Below are positions 9,570-19,394 of a DNA stretch of 43,750 nucleotides, one piece after another (position 1 is the stretch's first letter; each line of letters begins with the position of its first letter). The notes beneath the pieces were generated by a model. The model saw nothing but the letters and a program-made list of their open reading frames with translations. It had not been told where the DNA came from and did not search any database. Source of the DNA: Desulfurococcales archaeon (lineage in GTDB: Archaea; Thermoproteota; Thermoprotei_A; Sulfolobales; AG1); NCBI GenBank assembly GCA_015521765.1, contig WANO01000059.1, positions 1 to 43,750 on the forward strand, in the 5' to 3' direction. The position numbers were made by a program, and so were the translations under genes.

Positions 9570-10037
9570 ATCAAGATTATAAGGCTTGGAAAGCCACCTA
9601 GGATAAAGATTCTTGAGGCTCTTGGGGCTTTGGGGGATGGGAGGATAGAGGTTATCGATGATAAGAGGGCCCATGTATATAGCTCTGAGGGGGATAGAAG
9701 ATATACTGTGTACCTAGATACCGATAGGGGCCTTGCGTATAGCGACGATAACGGTACTGTATACAGGAACTATGTTGGCTACCCTATACTGGCTTTCCTA
9801 ATGTATAAGGGGGTCCTCCCTAAAGACGATAGGTTAGTGCAGGCTCTCAAAGGGATCAGGTGGAGACAGCTTAATGAGAGGTATAAGAAATACTATATTG
9901 TTGAGAGGGTAGTGCTTAACATACTTAAGGCTAGAGGCATAGATCCCGAGACTGTGAAGCGGTATATCGATGAGACATACAGGGAGCTGGCCAGGATTAA
10001 TTTATATAAACTGGAGAGGCTGGAGATCGAGAGGTAG
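9570..10037 (+). CDS. Conserved hypothetical protein with an apparent non-canonical 5' end
   Basis: ORF track starts at TTG 9630, but the same frame continues upstream as 'IKIIRLGKPPRIKILEALGALGDGRIEVID' with no ATG/GTG/TTG; start drawn at ATC 9570 as a hypothesis. Confidence 0.55.
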   Translation: MKIIRLGKPPRIKILEALGALGDGRIEVIDDKRAHVYSSEGDRRYTVYLDTDRGLAYSDDNGTVYRNYVGYPILAFLMYKGVLPKDDRLVQALKGIRWRQLNERYKKYYIVERVVLNILKARGIDPETVKRYIDETYRELARINLYKLERLEIER

Positions 10038-10068
10038 GGAGCGGGGTAGGCGATCTGCGGTGGTTTAG

Positions 10069-11046
10069 TTGAGGATCTTGGTTACGGGAGGCCTAGGATT
10101 TATAGGGTGCTACACCGTATCCGCACTATCCAAGCTTGGGCATCGTGTTTTTGTTGTGGATAACTTCTCGAGATCTAAGATGTGGTGTGAGAGGTATATA
10201 AAGGATAGAGGTTTAGATGTTGTGTTGTTAAGGAGGGATATTCTAGATTTGGAGAGAGGGGACCTCCCCAGCGGGTTAGATGCCGTGGTTCATCTGGCTG
10301 CTTTGATAAATGTCGATGAGTCCATAGAGAAGCCTGAGCTCTACTATAGGATCAATGCATTGGGTACAGTTAGGCTCTACAGCCTGTGTTCAGGAGTGTG
10401 CGGCAGGTTTATCTTTATAAGTTCGGCGAGTGTTTATGGGGACTCCGTGAAGATCCCTGTAGATGAGGATCACCCATACAACCCCATAAATCCCTATGGC
10501 GCGTCCAAAGCCTCTGCTGAGATTGGGATCAGATCCATGTATAGGTCGGGGCGTGGTTCAGAATATATGATGCTTAGGCTCTTCAATGTGTATGGTGTCG
10601 GCCAGAGCATCGAGTATGCTGGGGTTATAGCTAGGTTTGCTGAGAGATTATCTAGGGGTGAGCCTCCCGTGATCTATGGGGATGGACTACAGGTGAGGGA
10701 CTTTATCCATGTTGTTGATGTGGTTAGGGCTATAGCTAGAGCTATCGATGCTGAGGACGGGTTGAATGAGACCTATAATATCGCTTCGGGTAGGGGGGTT
10801 AGGATAAGGGACCTCGCTTACATGATGATCGAGTTAAGCGATCTAAAGATAGAACCCATATATATGGATGCGAAACCCGGTGATGTGCGGATTAGTGTTG
10901 CTTCGATCGCTAAGGCCACTAACGTGCTTGGGTGGTCCCCTATTATGGATTTCAGGTCTGGGATCATGGAGGTGCTTAACTACCATAGATACAGGGATGA
11001 TGATCGCTTATTTAGATCTTTGGATGATATTCCTAAATATATTTAG
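10069..11046 (+). CDS. NAD-dependent epimerase/dehydratase (UDP-glucose 4-epimerase-like, extended SDR)
   Basis: 'MRILVTGGLGFIGCYTVSAL', 'YGASKASAE' (YxxxK), 'FNVYGVGQ', 'RDFIHVVDVVRAI'. Confidence 0.92.
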   Translation: MRILVTGGLGFIGCYTVSALSKLGHRVFVVDNFSRSKMWCERYIKDRGLDVVLLRRDILDLERGDLPSGLDAVVHLAALINVDESIEKPELYYRINALGTVRLYSLCSGVCGRFIFISSASVYGDSVKIPVDEDHPYNPINPYGASKASAEIGIRSMYRSGRGSEYMMLRLFNVYGVGQSIEYAGVIARFAERLSRGEPPVIYGDGLQVRDFIHVVDVVRAIARAIDAEDGLNETYNIASGRGVRIRDLAYMMIELSDLKIEPIYMDAKPGDVRISVASIAKATNVLGWSPIMDFRSGIMEVLNYHRYRDDDRLFRSLDDIPKYI

Positions 11047-11105
11047 TGTATTTAGATGGCTTATTTAATTTATAGAGACGGGGAGATCAAGAAAATAATT
11101 GATAC

Positions 11106-11588
11106 TTACACAAACATGGTGAGGAACTCTAGGCTCGACAGTATGATGAGCGATGCTATGGCTACCCCTATCTCGATTGCTATAACGGATCTGGCGAAGC
11201 TTAAGCCCAGCAGGTGTGCGGCTAGGCTCCCGCTCCAGGCACCTGTGGTTGGGAGGGGTATAGATACAAACAGTATCAATCCGGGGACCCCGTAGCGGTC
11301 CACATACTTCTTTGCTCTAGATCTAATCCTTTCCGTTATGTATAGGTAGAGGTCCCGGACAAAGGGTATCTTCCCGCTCACTATTAGGGCTTCAAGCTTC
11401 TGTAGCATGATCAGTATGAGTGGGGCCACAGCCATGTTTCCGGCTATAGCTAGGGCTACCCCTGTGTATCTGCATAGGCTTTCGGATTCTCCGAAAAGTA
11501 TGTATGATAGGGGTATTGCTCCCCTAACCTCGCTTACTGGGAGGATCCCGAGAAGGGTTATGTAGGCTAGGTTTGCGGGACTACACAT
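11106..11588 (-). CDS. Small multi-TM membrane protein (COG2426-like)
   Basis: 'LLGILPVSEVRGAIPLSYILFG', 'VPGLILFVSIPLPTTGAWSGSLAAHLLGL' typical of this family. Confidence 0.75.
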   Translation of the reverse strand: MCSPANLAYITLLGILPVSEVRGAIPLSYILFGESESLCRYTGVALAIAGNMAVAPLILIMLQKLEALIVSGKIPFVRDLYLYITERIRSRAKKYVDRYGVPGLILFVSIPLPTTGAWSGSLAAHLLGLSFARSVIAIEIGVAIASLIILSSLEFLTMFV

Positions 11589-11645
11589 ACTTCTGGACCA
11601 TGGATCATGTTTGGCTTGGTTGTTTTACGGCTGTGTGCTATAGAT

Positions 11646-13187
11646 CTAGAAGTACTCCCAGACTCCTGCACCCTTGTAGTTGTATACTATTGTTTTGTAT
11701 GCGGTTATATACTCGATGGCGTATCCGATGCCCTCTCTTCCTATACCCGATCTTTTTCTCCCCCCGAAGGGGTAGTACCCTATCCCGTGTCTTGGGAAGT
11801 CGTTGATATATACAGCTCCAACCTCTAGGAGTCTTATCGCCTTCCTGATTTTGGATATGTCCTTACCGAAGATCGATGCATCAAGCCCGTAGGGTCTCCC
11901 GTTGCTTAGCTCGATCGCCTCATCTATATCGTTCACCTTCACCAGGAGGGATACAGGGGCAAACACCTCTTTCCAGTATAGGATGGCTCTCTTAACGTTT
12001 GTCTTGCTCATCTCTATTAGTGTGGGCTCCACATACGTTTCCCCAAGCCTCTTGCCGCCATAGAGTATCTTTCCTCCAAGGGCCTTCGCGTCTTCGATCG
12101 CCTTCATCATCTCATCCGCTACCGAGGGGTCTATAAGGGGTCCCATATCCGTCTTCGGGTCCCTGGGGTCCCCGACCTTAACTTTGGCTAGTTGCTCAAC
12201 GATATGCTTCTTGAACTCATCATAAACCGGTTCCTCAACCAGGATCAGCTTTATAGCGTCGCATCTCTGCCCTGAATAGCTGTAGATCCCTCTAACTATC
12301 CTTTCAGCCGCATACTTCGGGTCTGCATCATCCATAACTATAACGGGGTCCCCTCCACCGAGCTCCATGATATAGTGCTTTATCCCGCCCTGCCTGAGGA
12401 CCTCCTCGCCCGTCTCGCTGCTTCCAGTTAGGCTCACCGCCGCGATCCTGCTGTCGGCAACTATCTTACCCATCTCTCTGCCGGGAACGGTTAGCACCGC
12501 TAGAGCATTGGGCGGGTAGCCCGCCTTCTCAAGTAGCTTGGCCAGGAGTATAGCCGGTATAGGGTCTGCCGACGCCGGCTTTATAGCTACAGCATTGCCT
12601 GAGAATACTGTGTAGGCTATCTTGTTTACGGCATCAAACAGTGGGTAGTTGAATGGCGTGATTATAAGAACAACCCCTAGGGGCTCTCTTCTCACAAGCG
12701 CCTCCGTCTCTAATGTCTCCTCGCTCCAGTCTCCTGGTATATAGTCTCCTCTAAGGTTTCTTATGTCGAATGCGGCTTCCTTAAGCCTCTCTATAGATCC
12801 GTGGACCTCGCTCTTGGCTGCCTGGAGCGGCTTTCCGGCGTTCGCTACCAGGACCTGAGTTAGCTCTTCAGAGTATTTATCCATCAGCTCCGCTGTCTTC
12901 TCCAGGATCTTCAACCTCTTGGCTCCGGGGGTGTTTCTTATTGTCCATCTTCCTATTCTGTACAGTATCTCTATGGCCTGATCTATTCTGCTGAAGCTTA
13001 GTTTAGGGACCCTGGCTATTGTGGACATGTCTATCGGTGATTTCACATTGCTGTACTGCTGATCCTCGACCCAGCTTCCGGTAAGGAAGGTTTTAAATAC
13101 TGGGATTCCCTCCTCGTCGATTCTATAGATCTCTTTAAATATATCCGAGGTGAGCTCTAGCTTTACTTTATTCTTTATATCCACCAT
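11646..13187 (-). CDS. gapN: Non-phosphorylating NAD(P)-dependent glyceraldehyde-3-phosphate dehydrogenase (GAPN)
   Basis: Aldehyde dehydrogenase family: '[31 protein letters not shown]', '[16 protein letters not shown]', '[14 protein letters not shown]', '[26 protein letters not shown]'. Confidence 0.88.
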   Translation of the reverse strand: MVDIKNKVKLELTSDIFKEIYRIDEEGIPVFKTFLTGSWVEDQQYSNVKSPIDMSTIARVPKLSFSRIDQAIEILYRIGRWTIRNTPGAKRLKILEKTAELMDKYSEELTQVLVANAGKPLQAAKSEVHGSIERLKEAAFDIRNLRGDYIPGDWSEETLETEALVRREPLGVVLIITPFNYPLFDAVNKIAYTVFSGNAVAIKPASADPIPAILLAKLLEKAGYPPNALAVLTVPGREMGKIVADSRIAAVSLTGSSETGEEVLRQGGIKHYIMELGGGDPVIVMDDADPKYAAERIVRGIYSYSGQRCDAIKLILVEEPVYDEFKKHIVEQLAKVKVGDPRDPKTDMGPLIDPSVADEMMKAIEDAKALGGKILYGGKRLGETYVEPTLIEMSKTNVKRAILYWKEVFAPVSLLVKVNDIDEAIELSNGRPYGLDASIFGKDISKIRKAIRLLEVGAVYINDFPRHGIGYYPFGGRKRSGIGREGIGYAIEYITAYKTIVYNYKGAGVWEYF

Positions 13188-13408
13188 GATTCATCAATAA
13201 TATGTTTAGTAATATAGATATTATAGATTATATATCTCTGGACTAACATAATGTTTGGTTTCCGTATCCGTAATGGGTGTTTATCTATCTTGAACCTAAA
13301 GCTATTTCTAGGATGCAGATTTTATGTTGGGCTATTCAGATAGGGAACATTGTTTTGTATAAAGGTATCGATTTTTAAACTCTCGTGGCTTTTAATCATT
13401 ATTGGTGC

Positions 13409-13840
13409 GAGTTGTTGTCTTCTTTAGATAGTAAGGATAGAAAGATACTTGAGATCCTTAAGATGAATTCTAGAGCCTCATACACTGAGATAGCCAGGCT
13501 TATCGGGTTGAGCGAGACGGCCGTTAGGAAGAGGCTTGCGAAGCTTATTAGTAGGGGTGTGATTAAGAGGTTCACTATAGAGTATAGCCTCGAGGGGGAG
13601 GTTCAGGCTATAGTTCTGGTTAAGACACAGATGCCTCCTCAAACACCCGAGATCTCTTCAAGGATAAGATCTATACCTGGAGTGGAGTTCATATACGAGG
13701 TTACTGGCGAGTACGATATTGTTGTTCTGGTTCGGGGAACCAATATCAACGAGATCAACTCCCATATAGATAAGATAAGATCTATACCTGGCGTGGCTTC
13801 CACATACACCATGATTGTGTTGCGTAAAATCTATGAGTAG
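13409..13840 (+). CDS. Lrp/AsnC family transcriptional regulator
   Basis: 'LDSKDRKILEILKMNSRASYTEIARLIGLSETAVRKRLAKLISRGVIKRF' HTH plus RAM domain. Track start GTG 13385, but a TATA-like ttttaaa lies just upstream, so TTG 13409/13412 may be the real start. Confidence 0.85.
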   Translation, partial: ELLSSLDSKDRKILEILKMNSRASYTEIARLIGLSETAVRKRLAKLISRGVIKRFTIEYSLEGEVQAIVLVKTQMPPQTPEISSRIRSIPGVEFIYEVTGEYDIVVLVRGTNINEINSHIDKIRSIPGVASTYTMIVLRKIYE

Positions 13841-13894
13841 ATCCTATTGTATAGCTATAGAAATATTATAAGTTACCTAACGAATAATAGAATC

Positions 13895-14563
13895 ATGAAG
13901 CCGACCGAGAAGCTGTGGAAAAGTATAGAGGATATATATAAAGCAATAATTACCCACCCATTCATAACTAAATTATCTGATGGAACGCTGGATTTAGAGG
14001 CATTCAAATACTACGTTATCCAGGACTCAATATACCTCAACGGGTTCGCCAGGGCGCTATCTATACTGTCGAGCAAGGCCTACAAGGCCGAATGGGTGAA
14101 CATGTTCGCTAGGCATGCATCCACAGCTATAGAGGTTGAGAGGGCTCTTCATGAATCGTTTATATCTGAGTGGGGTTTACCGAGGCAGCACCTAGATGTG
14201 GGCAACGCCTCCCCGGTTAATTTAGCCTATATAAACCACCTGCTCTCCACGGTTTCTCTCCAGAGCTTTAAGGTTGGCTTGGCCTCTGTGCTCCCATGCT
14301 ACTGGATATATCTCGAGGTTGGTAAATACCTCGAATCTAGGGGGTCGCCAAATAGGTATTACCAGAGGTGGATAGACACCTACTCATCGAAGGAGTATGA
14401 GAAAGTAGTTAGGGAGGTCCTCTCCGTTGCTGATGAGGTTTTTACCCATGTAGATCAGTTTGAGGAGAAGGAGATATATAGGGTATTCAGAATAAGCTCG
14501 ATATATGAATACCTATTTTGGGACTCGGCCTACAGGCTCGAGAAATGGGTTTTTCAGGTGTAG
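13895..14563 (+). CDS. TenA/thiaminase II family protein
   Basis: 'THPFITKLSDGTLDLEAFKYYVIQDSIYLNGFARALSIL', 'ASVLPCYWIYLEVGKYL'. Track start is upstream (13847). Confidence 0.88.
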   Translation: MKPTEKLWKSIEDIYKAIITHPFITKLSDGTLDLEAFKYYVIQDSIYLNGFARALSILSSKAYKAEWVNMFARHASTAIEVERALHESFISEWGLPRQHLDVGNASPVNLAYINHLLSTVSLQSFKVGLASVLPCYWIYLEVGKYLESRGSPNRYYQRWIDTYSSKEYEKVVREVLSVADEVFTHVDQFEEKEIYRVFRISSIYEYLFWDSAYRLEKWVFQV

Positions 14564-14619
14564 CGGTGCGCTAGATCAACAATCCGCTATATCGATACAG
14601 CCAGCACACAGCAAAATAC

Positions 14620-15426
14620 TTACCCCTTGAAGAAGTATGATGAATCAACTATCTTTAGATAGTCGTTAGAAACCTTGTCCGGGCCGAGCTCGCTATTCAC
14701 TTCGAGAACCGCCTGGTCCCAGTTCTTCCCCTCCAGCACCACCTTCTCTACAAGCCGCTTAATAACGTTATCCATGTGGTCCAGCACCACCACATCTCTC
14801 CAGCCGATAAACTTTGAAAGCCCTCTATTAATCAGTGTCTGTGCTATATCCAGTGTATACAGCGAGAAGCAGCTTGCAACAATCATTACTGAGCCCTCCA
14901 CGAACATGCCGTTTAGTCTCTCCTCAAAGAATTTGGGGAGAACCGCTAGATAGGCCTCTGTTGAGTTGAAGGGGAATGCTCTAGTGGCTATCCAGTTTCT
15001 CTTCAGCTCGTTGTATTCATCGCTCCATTTGAGGCCTGTGAACAGCCCGTTTATGGCTCTTAAATTGCCTTCTCTATCTCTATACTCCGCCTTACCCCCG
15101 TGTATTCTCAGTATTATTATCTCGTAGCTGGTTAGGTTCGCGTATAGGGATAGATCAACTTCCTCACCCAGATAGATGTCCACCTCATACCCTTTGCTCC
15201 TAAATAGATCCGCTATATAGTTTATCAGCTCGGGGTTCGGGTAATCGATGGAGAGGCTATCAGCAATCAAGACCCTTCCTTTAGCCGCTGTATTCCTCGC
15301 CTGGAGCTGTGGTTCCTGGGTGTATGTGGCTATATAGTATATCAGGGCGCCCGACACCACTATGGCTATGGCTATTAGAGCCATGAGCCTACTGGATCTT
15401 CTTACTATTCTGAATATGTGGCGCAA
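14620..15426 (-). CDS. Membrane-anchored protein with putative clan CD (caspase/CHAT-like) peptidase fold
   Basis: N-terminal TM 'LMALIAIAIVVSGALIYYIATY'; 'EIIILRIHGG' (His109-Gly) and 'GSVMIVASCFS' (Cys186) fit the clan CD His-Gly ... Ala/Ser-Cys arrangement. Confidence 0.5.
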   Translation of the reverse strand: MRHIFRIVRRSSRLMALIAIAIVVSGALIYYIATYTQEPQLQARNTAAKGRVLIADSLSIDYPNPELINYIADLFRSKGYEVDIYLGEEVDLSLYANLTSYEIIILRIHGGKAEYRDREGNLRAINGLFTGLKWSDEYNELKRNWIATRAFPFNSTEAYLAVLPKFFEERLNGMFVEGSVMIVASCFSLYTLDIAQTLINRGLSKFIGWRDVVVLDHMDNVIKRLVEKVVLEGKNWDQAVLEVNSELGPDKVSNDYLKIVDSSYFFKG

Positions 15427-15501
15427 TACGATAGCCCTCGCTATATATAATTAAACCTCGTGGTATAAAAATACCGGAGCTTCGCGATCGCTGTTTCCGG
15501 G

Positions 15502-16158
15502 CTAAAGGTTTCTGACCAGTATGTCCGGGTTGATCATGTAGGGGTTGTTGTTTTTCTCATGCCCTATACTGGTTGTGTTCCCGTGTCCGGGATACACCAA
15601 TAGATCATCTGGCAGGTTCCTAAGCATCCTTAAGCTCCTAACCATATCGTGGGGGTTACCCCCGAAATCAATCCTACCTATACCCCCGGCAAAGAGGGTG
15701 TCTCCCGTAAATATCACTCTAGAGCCCAGTATACATACACTCCCCGGTGTGTGCCCGGGTGTCTCTATTATTTTGAACTTCTCTCCACCAACATCTATGG
15801 ATGATAGCTCAACTATGTCTCTATCTATCTCTGGGGGGTCCCCAGGATCTATGCCGAGGTAGCTCCTGGCTATTGCGTATGATTTCTTGATTATCTCCTC
15901 GTCCTTCCTACTCATATAGAAAGGCGCGTCGTACAGCTTCTTCAGCATGTTTACGGCCATTATATGGTCGAAGTGGCCGTGGGTGGCTAGAATCATACCC
16001 ACCTCCAGGTTTAGCCCGTCTATAAGCTTGGCTATTCTATCTCCCTCATCGCCGGGATCTATAACTACAGCTCTCTTTCCGTCGTGTAGTATATAGCAGT
16101 TTGTTTCGAGAGCGCCAACAACTATGGTTTCTATCCTGTAGCCCTCTTCCCTCCCCAT
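15502..16158 (-). CDS. MBL-fold metallo-hydrolase (glyoxalase II-like)
   Basis: 'ATHGHFDHIMAV' (HxHxDH), 'ETPGHTPGSVCI', 'IFTGDTLFAGGIGRIDF', 'VYPGHGNTT'. Confidence 0.92.
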   Translation of the reverse strand: MGREEGYRIETIVVGALETNCYILHDGKRAVVIDPGDEGDRIAKLIDGLNLEVGMILATHGHFDHIMAVNMLKKLYDAPFYMSRKDEEIIKKSYAIARSYLGIDPGDPPEIDRDIVELSSIDVGGEKFKIIETPGHTPGSVCILGSRVIFTGDTLFAGGIGRIDFGGNPHDMVRSLRMLRNLPDDLLVYPGHGNTTSIGHEKNNNPYMINPDILVRNL

Positions 16159-16202
16159 GGTCTCATCTTCAAGCTACTGTTTCGTATACGCCACTGCATC
16201 AT

Positions 16203-17198
16203 CTATATTGGTTCTGACTCATCGAAGTTTATAACGCTTATCGCTTCGCCTATCTCGTGTCCGAGATAGTCCTTAATGATTATTGATGCTGATCTGGGAG
16301 GTATAATACCTATCTCAGTAACGATCGCATCGATATATTCAGGGGGTGTAGCATCGAAAGCAGGGTTCCACACCCTAACACCCATGGGCGGTTTCTCTAC
16401 AACCTCGCTAGCGTCCCTCTCCTCAATGAGCACGTACTCGCCGAAGTATGTTCTTGGGGAGAACTTGTATGTTTCCGCAGCAACTATAAACGGGATCGAC
16501 ATGTTTTTAGCTATAAGAGCTATCTGGGAGGTCCCCACCTTATTTATCAGTGCTCCATTTGAGGTTATTGTATCCGCCCCCACTATAACAAGATCCACAT
16601 TCCTGAGCGCGGTATATATGCCTGTATCCGTTATCATTCTGACCCTCACCCCATTGCTCGCTAGGACCCTCGCGGTTATGTATCCCTGGTACTTGGGTCT
16701 TGTTTCGGTGGCTATAACCTGTATGTCTTTGCCTGATTCATGGGCCCTAATCATTATCGATGCTGCAGCTGACGAGTTGCAGTGTGTGAGTATTACCGAT
16801 CCGTCCTCAACTATTCTTGCACCGAACTCAGCGATTTTTTCTATAGCCTCCTTGGAGTAGGATATGAACCTCTCCGCGGCATCTACAACAGCTCTAACAG
16901 CCTCTTCAACGCTGCTGAACCTACCTGTTTTTATCGGTTTGAGGGTTAGCGAAACAGCGTTCGGTAGCGATACGGCTGTGGGTCTAGTATTAACCAGCAC
17001 CCTACCCACATGCTCGATGTATCTGATGAAGTCCTCCACACTGCCTTCTCTATAGGCATATTTCGATGCGGCTATAGCTAGGGCTCTCGCTGCGTTTCTA
17101 GCTATGTTTCCCGCCCCTCTGATCCTCATGGTCTTTATGTCTTCAGCGATCTTTAGTACCTCTCCGGGGACCTCGAACAGCTTTTTGCTACTGGCCAC
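16203..17198 (-). CDS. Ribose-1,5-bisphosphate isomerase (eIF2B-alpha/R15Pi family), catalytic residues present
   Basis: 'IRGAGNIARNAARAL', 'VILTHCNSSAAASI' (catalytic Cys), 'VIVGADTITSNGALINKVGTSQIALIAK' (catalytic Asp). Confidence 0.85.
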   Translation of the reverse strand: MASSKKLFEVPGEVLKIAEDIKTMRIRGAGNIARNAARALAIAASKYAYREGSVEDFIRYIEHVGRVLVNTRPTAVSLPNAVSLTLKPIKTGRFSSVEEAVRAVVDAAERFISYSKEAIEKIAEFGARIVEDGSVILTHCNSSAAASIMIRAHESGKDIQVIATETRPKYQGYITARVLASNGVRVRMITDTGIYTALRNVDLVIVGADTITSNGALINKVGTSQIALIAKNMSIPFIVAAETYKFSPRTYFGEYVLIEERDASEVVEKPPMGVRVWNPAFDATPPEYIDAIVTEIGIIPPRSASIIIKDYLGHEIGEAISVINFDESEPI

Positions 17199-17204
17199 GG
17201 CCTG

Positions 17205-18155
17205 CTACACCCCTTTCTTCAGCTTTGATTTCAGTTCGCTATACATGGTTTCTAGGCTCTTGAGGTTGGGGGGCCACGATCCGTATACCTCCCTAACTAT
17301 GAAGGGTATCGCTTCCGGGGCTATGAATCCCCTTTCTGTCGCTATAGCGTCTATGAGGTCGGGGCTTATAGCCTCGAAGAGTGGGGTAATGTTTTTTACG
17401 CCCATCTCTTTCAGGTCGTTTGGGATCTCTTCCTCGACGCTTGGTAGTGCTATCATCTCTCCAAAGATAGTTTCCGGAAGGATCTTATATGTTCCAGCAA
17501 CAATATATAGCCTCACCCTAGCCTCTTTAGCGGCTAGAGCCAGTACAGCTGAACCCACCTTATTCACTACAGCACCGTTTGCCGCTATAGCCTCAGCCCC
17601 GAGCATCGCTTTTGTGGCTCTCTCTATAGATGCCCTTATCGCTGAATCTACTATAAGCGTGGTTTTAACCCCTATCCTAGCTAGGTGCTTTGCCATCTCG
17701 AGCCCCTCGCCTATGGGTCTGGATTCCGATACTATAACCTCGATCTCGCTCCCCCTATCATGGGCCCTCTTAATGGCTTTCAACACACTACCGCTGTATG
17801 ATAGCGTTATTATCACGTCTCCGTCCTCTATTCTCTTGGACATTATCTCCGCTGCTCTATCGGTTGCCTGGTTCACCTCATCTATAATCCTCTCAACCAT
17901 CTCGTCTATTGTTCTGGCTATATCCTCTATATTGTTTGGGTTCCCTGCCTCCAGAAGCTTCTCGAATATCTTCCTGGTTGTGTTTATGAGCAGAGCCGAA
18001 TATCTCCTTGTCTTGTAGGCTTTATATAGGTACTCTACAGCCTCTAGAACGCTACCCCTGTCTTTTCTGGATGATATCTTTCTGAAGTTATCTATTATAT
18101 TGATAGCGCTTTCCGTAGCCCCCAATACGTTTAGGAACTCTCTATGTGTATGCAT
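17205..18155 (-). CDS. eIF2B-alpha/R15P isomerase-like paralogue, catalytic residues substituted
   Basis: Aligned by eye to the previous ORF: 'VIITLSYSGSVLKAI', 'AMLGAEAIAANGAVVNKVGSAVLALAAK'. Confidence 0.8.
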   Translation of the reverse strand: MHTHREFLNVLGATESAINIIDNFRKISSRKDRGSVLEAVEYLYKAYKTRRYSALLINTTRKIFEKLLEAGNPNNIEDIARTIDEMVERIIDEVNQATDRAAEIMSKRIEDGDVIITLSYSGSVLKAIKRAHDRGSEIEVIVSESRPIGEGLEMAKHLARIGVKTTLIVDSAIRASIERATKAMLGAEAIAANGAVVNKVGSAVLALAAKEARVRLYIVAGTYKILPETIFGEMIALPSVEEEIPNDLKEMGVKNITPLFEAISPDLIDAIATERGFIAPEAIPFIVREVYGSWPPNLKSLETMYSELKSKLKKGV

Positions 18156-18156
18156 T

Positions 18157-19041
18157 TTATTTGCTTTCCCCGCTGGCTTTTAATACTTGTTTAACTAGGT
18201 AGGTATATATTTTTCCATAGTCCTCCTCGGCGTAATCTGTTCTCGATGCCTCAAGCAGCAGGTTTGCTGCAGCCGATACCAGGGGTGCGGGGTATCTGCT
18301 TCTGTTGAATGTGATCTCTGCATACGTCAGATCCTTCGCCGCGTTTCTGAGCGTGAACGTTTTGGGATGGTCCGGATCCTTGAATCTGGATAGGTACAGC
18401 TCTATTATCGGGCTGTATTTCGTTGATTTCAAAAGATCTACAAGGTGGTCCCCTAAGCCATAGGCCTCAGCCAAAGCCAGTATCTCGGCTGTGTATGTTG
18501 CTATCCCTATAAATATCGAGTTAGCTAGAAGCTTAAGTATAGATGCCCTCGGTATATCCCCGAGATAGATATGTTTCTCTCCTATATAGGCTAGATGTCC
18601 CTTCACCTTCTCATAAACACCCTTGTCCCCAGAGATCATCAGGATCAGCCTGCCCGCCTTCGCCTGCGACGGTCCGCCCACAACCGGTGATTCTAGGAAG
18701 CTGCATCCATGCCTCGCTACCTCCCTGTTGAGCCTCAGGTTCAGATCTGGAGTTACCGTACTTAGGTTCACCACCGTCTTCCCCTCTCTACAGTACTTCA
18801 TAAAGTCGGACCCAAATACTACGTCTTCAACAGCCTCATCGTCTGCGAGCATGAGTAGTATTAGATCGCTTAGGGACACAAGATCGCCCGGCGAGCTAGC
18901 CACCCTGACCGGAACCTCCTTGGATAGCTTCTCGGCTTTCTCTATTGTTCTGTTATATACAACAAGATCTATATTCCTCATAGCCAGATTATAGCCGATC
19001 TGGTACCCCATCAAGCCAAGCCCGATAAGCCCAACCCTCAA
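18157..19041 (-). CDS. 3-hydroxyisobutyrate dehydrogenase-like NAD(P)-binding protein
   Basis: 'VGLIGLGLMGYQIGYNLAMRNIDLVVYNRT', 'FLESPVVGGPSQAKAGRLILMISGD', 'LKLLANSIFIG', 'NAAKDLTYA'. Confidence 0.88.
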   Translation of the reverse strand: MRVGLIGLGLMGYQIGYNLAMRNIDLVVYNRTIEKAEKLSKEVPVRVASSPGDLVSLSDLILLMLADDEAVEDVVFGSDFMKYCREGKTVVNLSTVTPDLNLRLNREVARHGCSFLESPVVGGPSQAKAGRLILMISGDKGVYEKVKGHLAYIGEKHIYLGDIPRASILKLLANSIFIGIATYTAEILALAEAYGLGDHLVDLLKSTKYSPIIELYLSRFKDPDHPKTFTLRNAAKDLTYAEITFNRSRYPAPLVSAAANLLLEASRTDYAEEDYGKIYTYLVKQVLKASGESK

Positions 19042-19121
19042 ACTACATCACTTAAATAATTATTACTGTGGGCAAGAATTAAGCATTAATCAATAAGAAA
19101 TCCAGAGGAAAGGGATCTAGC

Positions 19122-19334
19122 TTACATAAGCCCCCCTTTCTCCATGTTCTTGATTTCTTCCTGTTTTATGCTATATTTTATTGGTGTATGTGGAGAACCA
19201 GTTATGAAAAGATAGCCGTAGGCCACGCGAGAATCAGCATTAATGATGAGGATATAAATACATTATAGAGACTCAATAACTTGCTCACAATTGCTGAGAT
19301 ATTCTCCTTTCCTGATATACCTAAGCACTTTCAC
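19122..19334 (-). pseudogene. Possible degraded small ORF (71 codons) with in-frame TAA
   Basis: Minus-strand frame reads VKVLRYIRKGEYLSNCEQVIESL*CIYILIINADSRVAYGYLFITGSPHTPIKYSIKQEEIKNMEKGGLM*; only one internal stop (19263-19265). Speculative. Confidence 0.25.
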
Positions 19335-19394
19335 TAACCCTTACGCATCATGCCGCAACCTTTTTAATCGATAAATACAATATGGATAAATGGT

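Noticed and set aside
11056-11295. 79-aa plus-strand ORF
   Set aside because: Mostly antisense to the COG2426-like membrane protein 3' end.
16276-16860. 194-aa plus-strand ORF
   Set aside because: Antisense to the clear R15P isomerase gene; no recognisable domain.
17104-18018. 304-aa plus-strand ORF
   Set aside because: Lies antisense to the R15P-isomerase-like genes; Ser/Leu/Ile-rich composition with no domain signature, a by-product of minus-strand codon usage.
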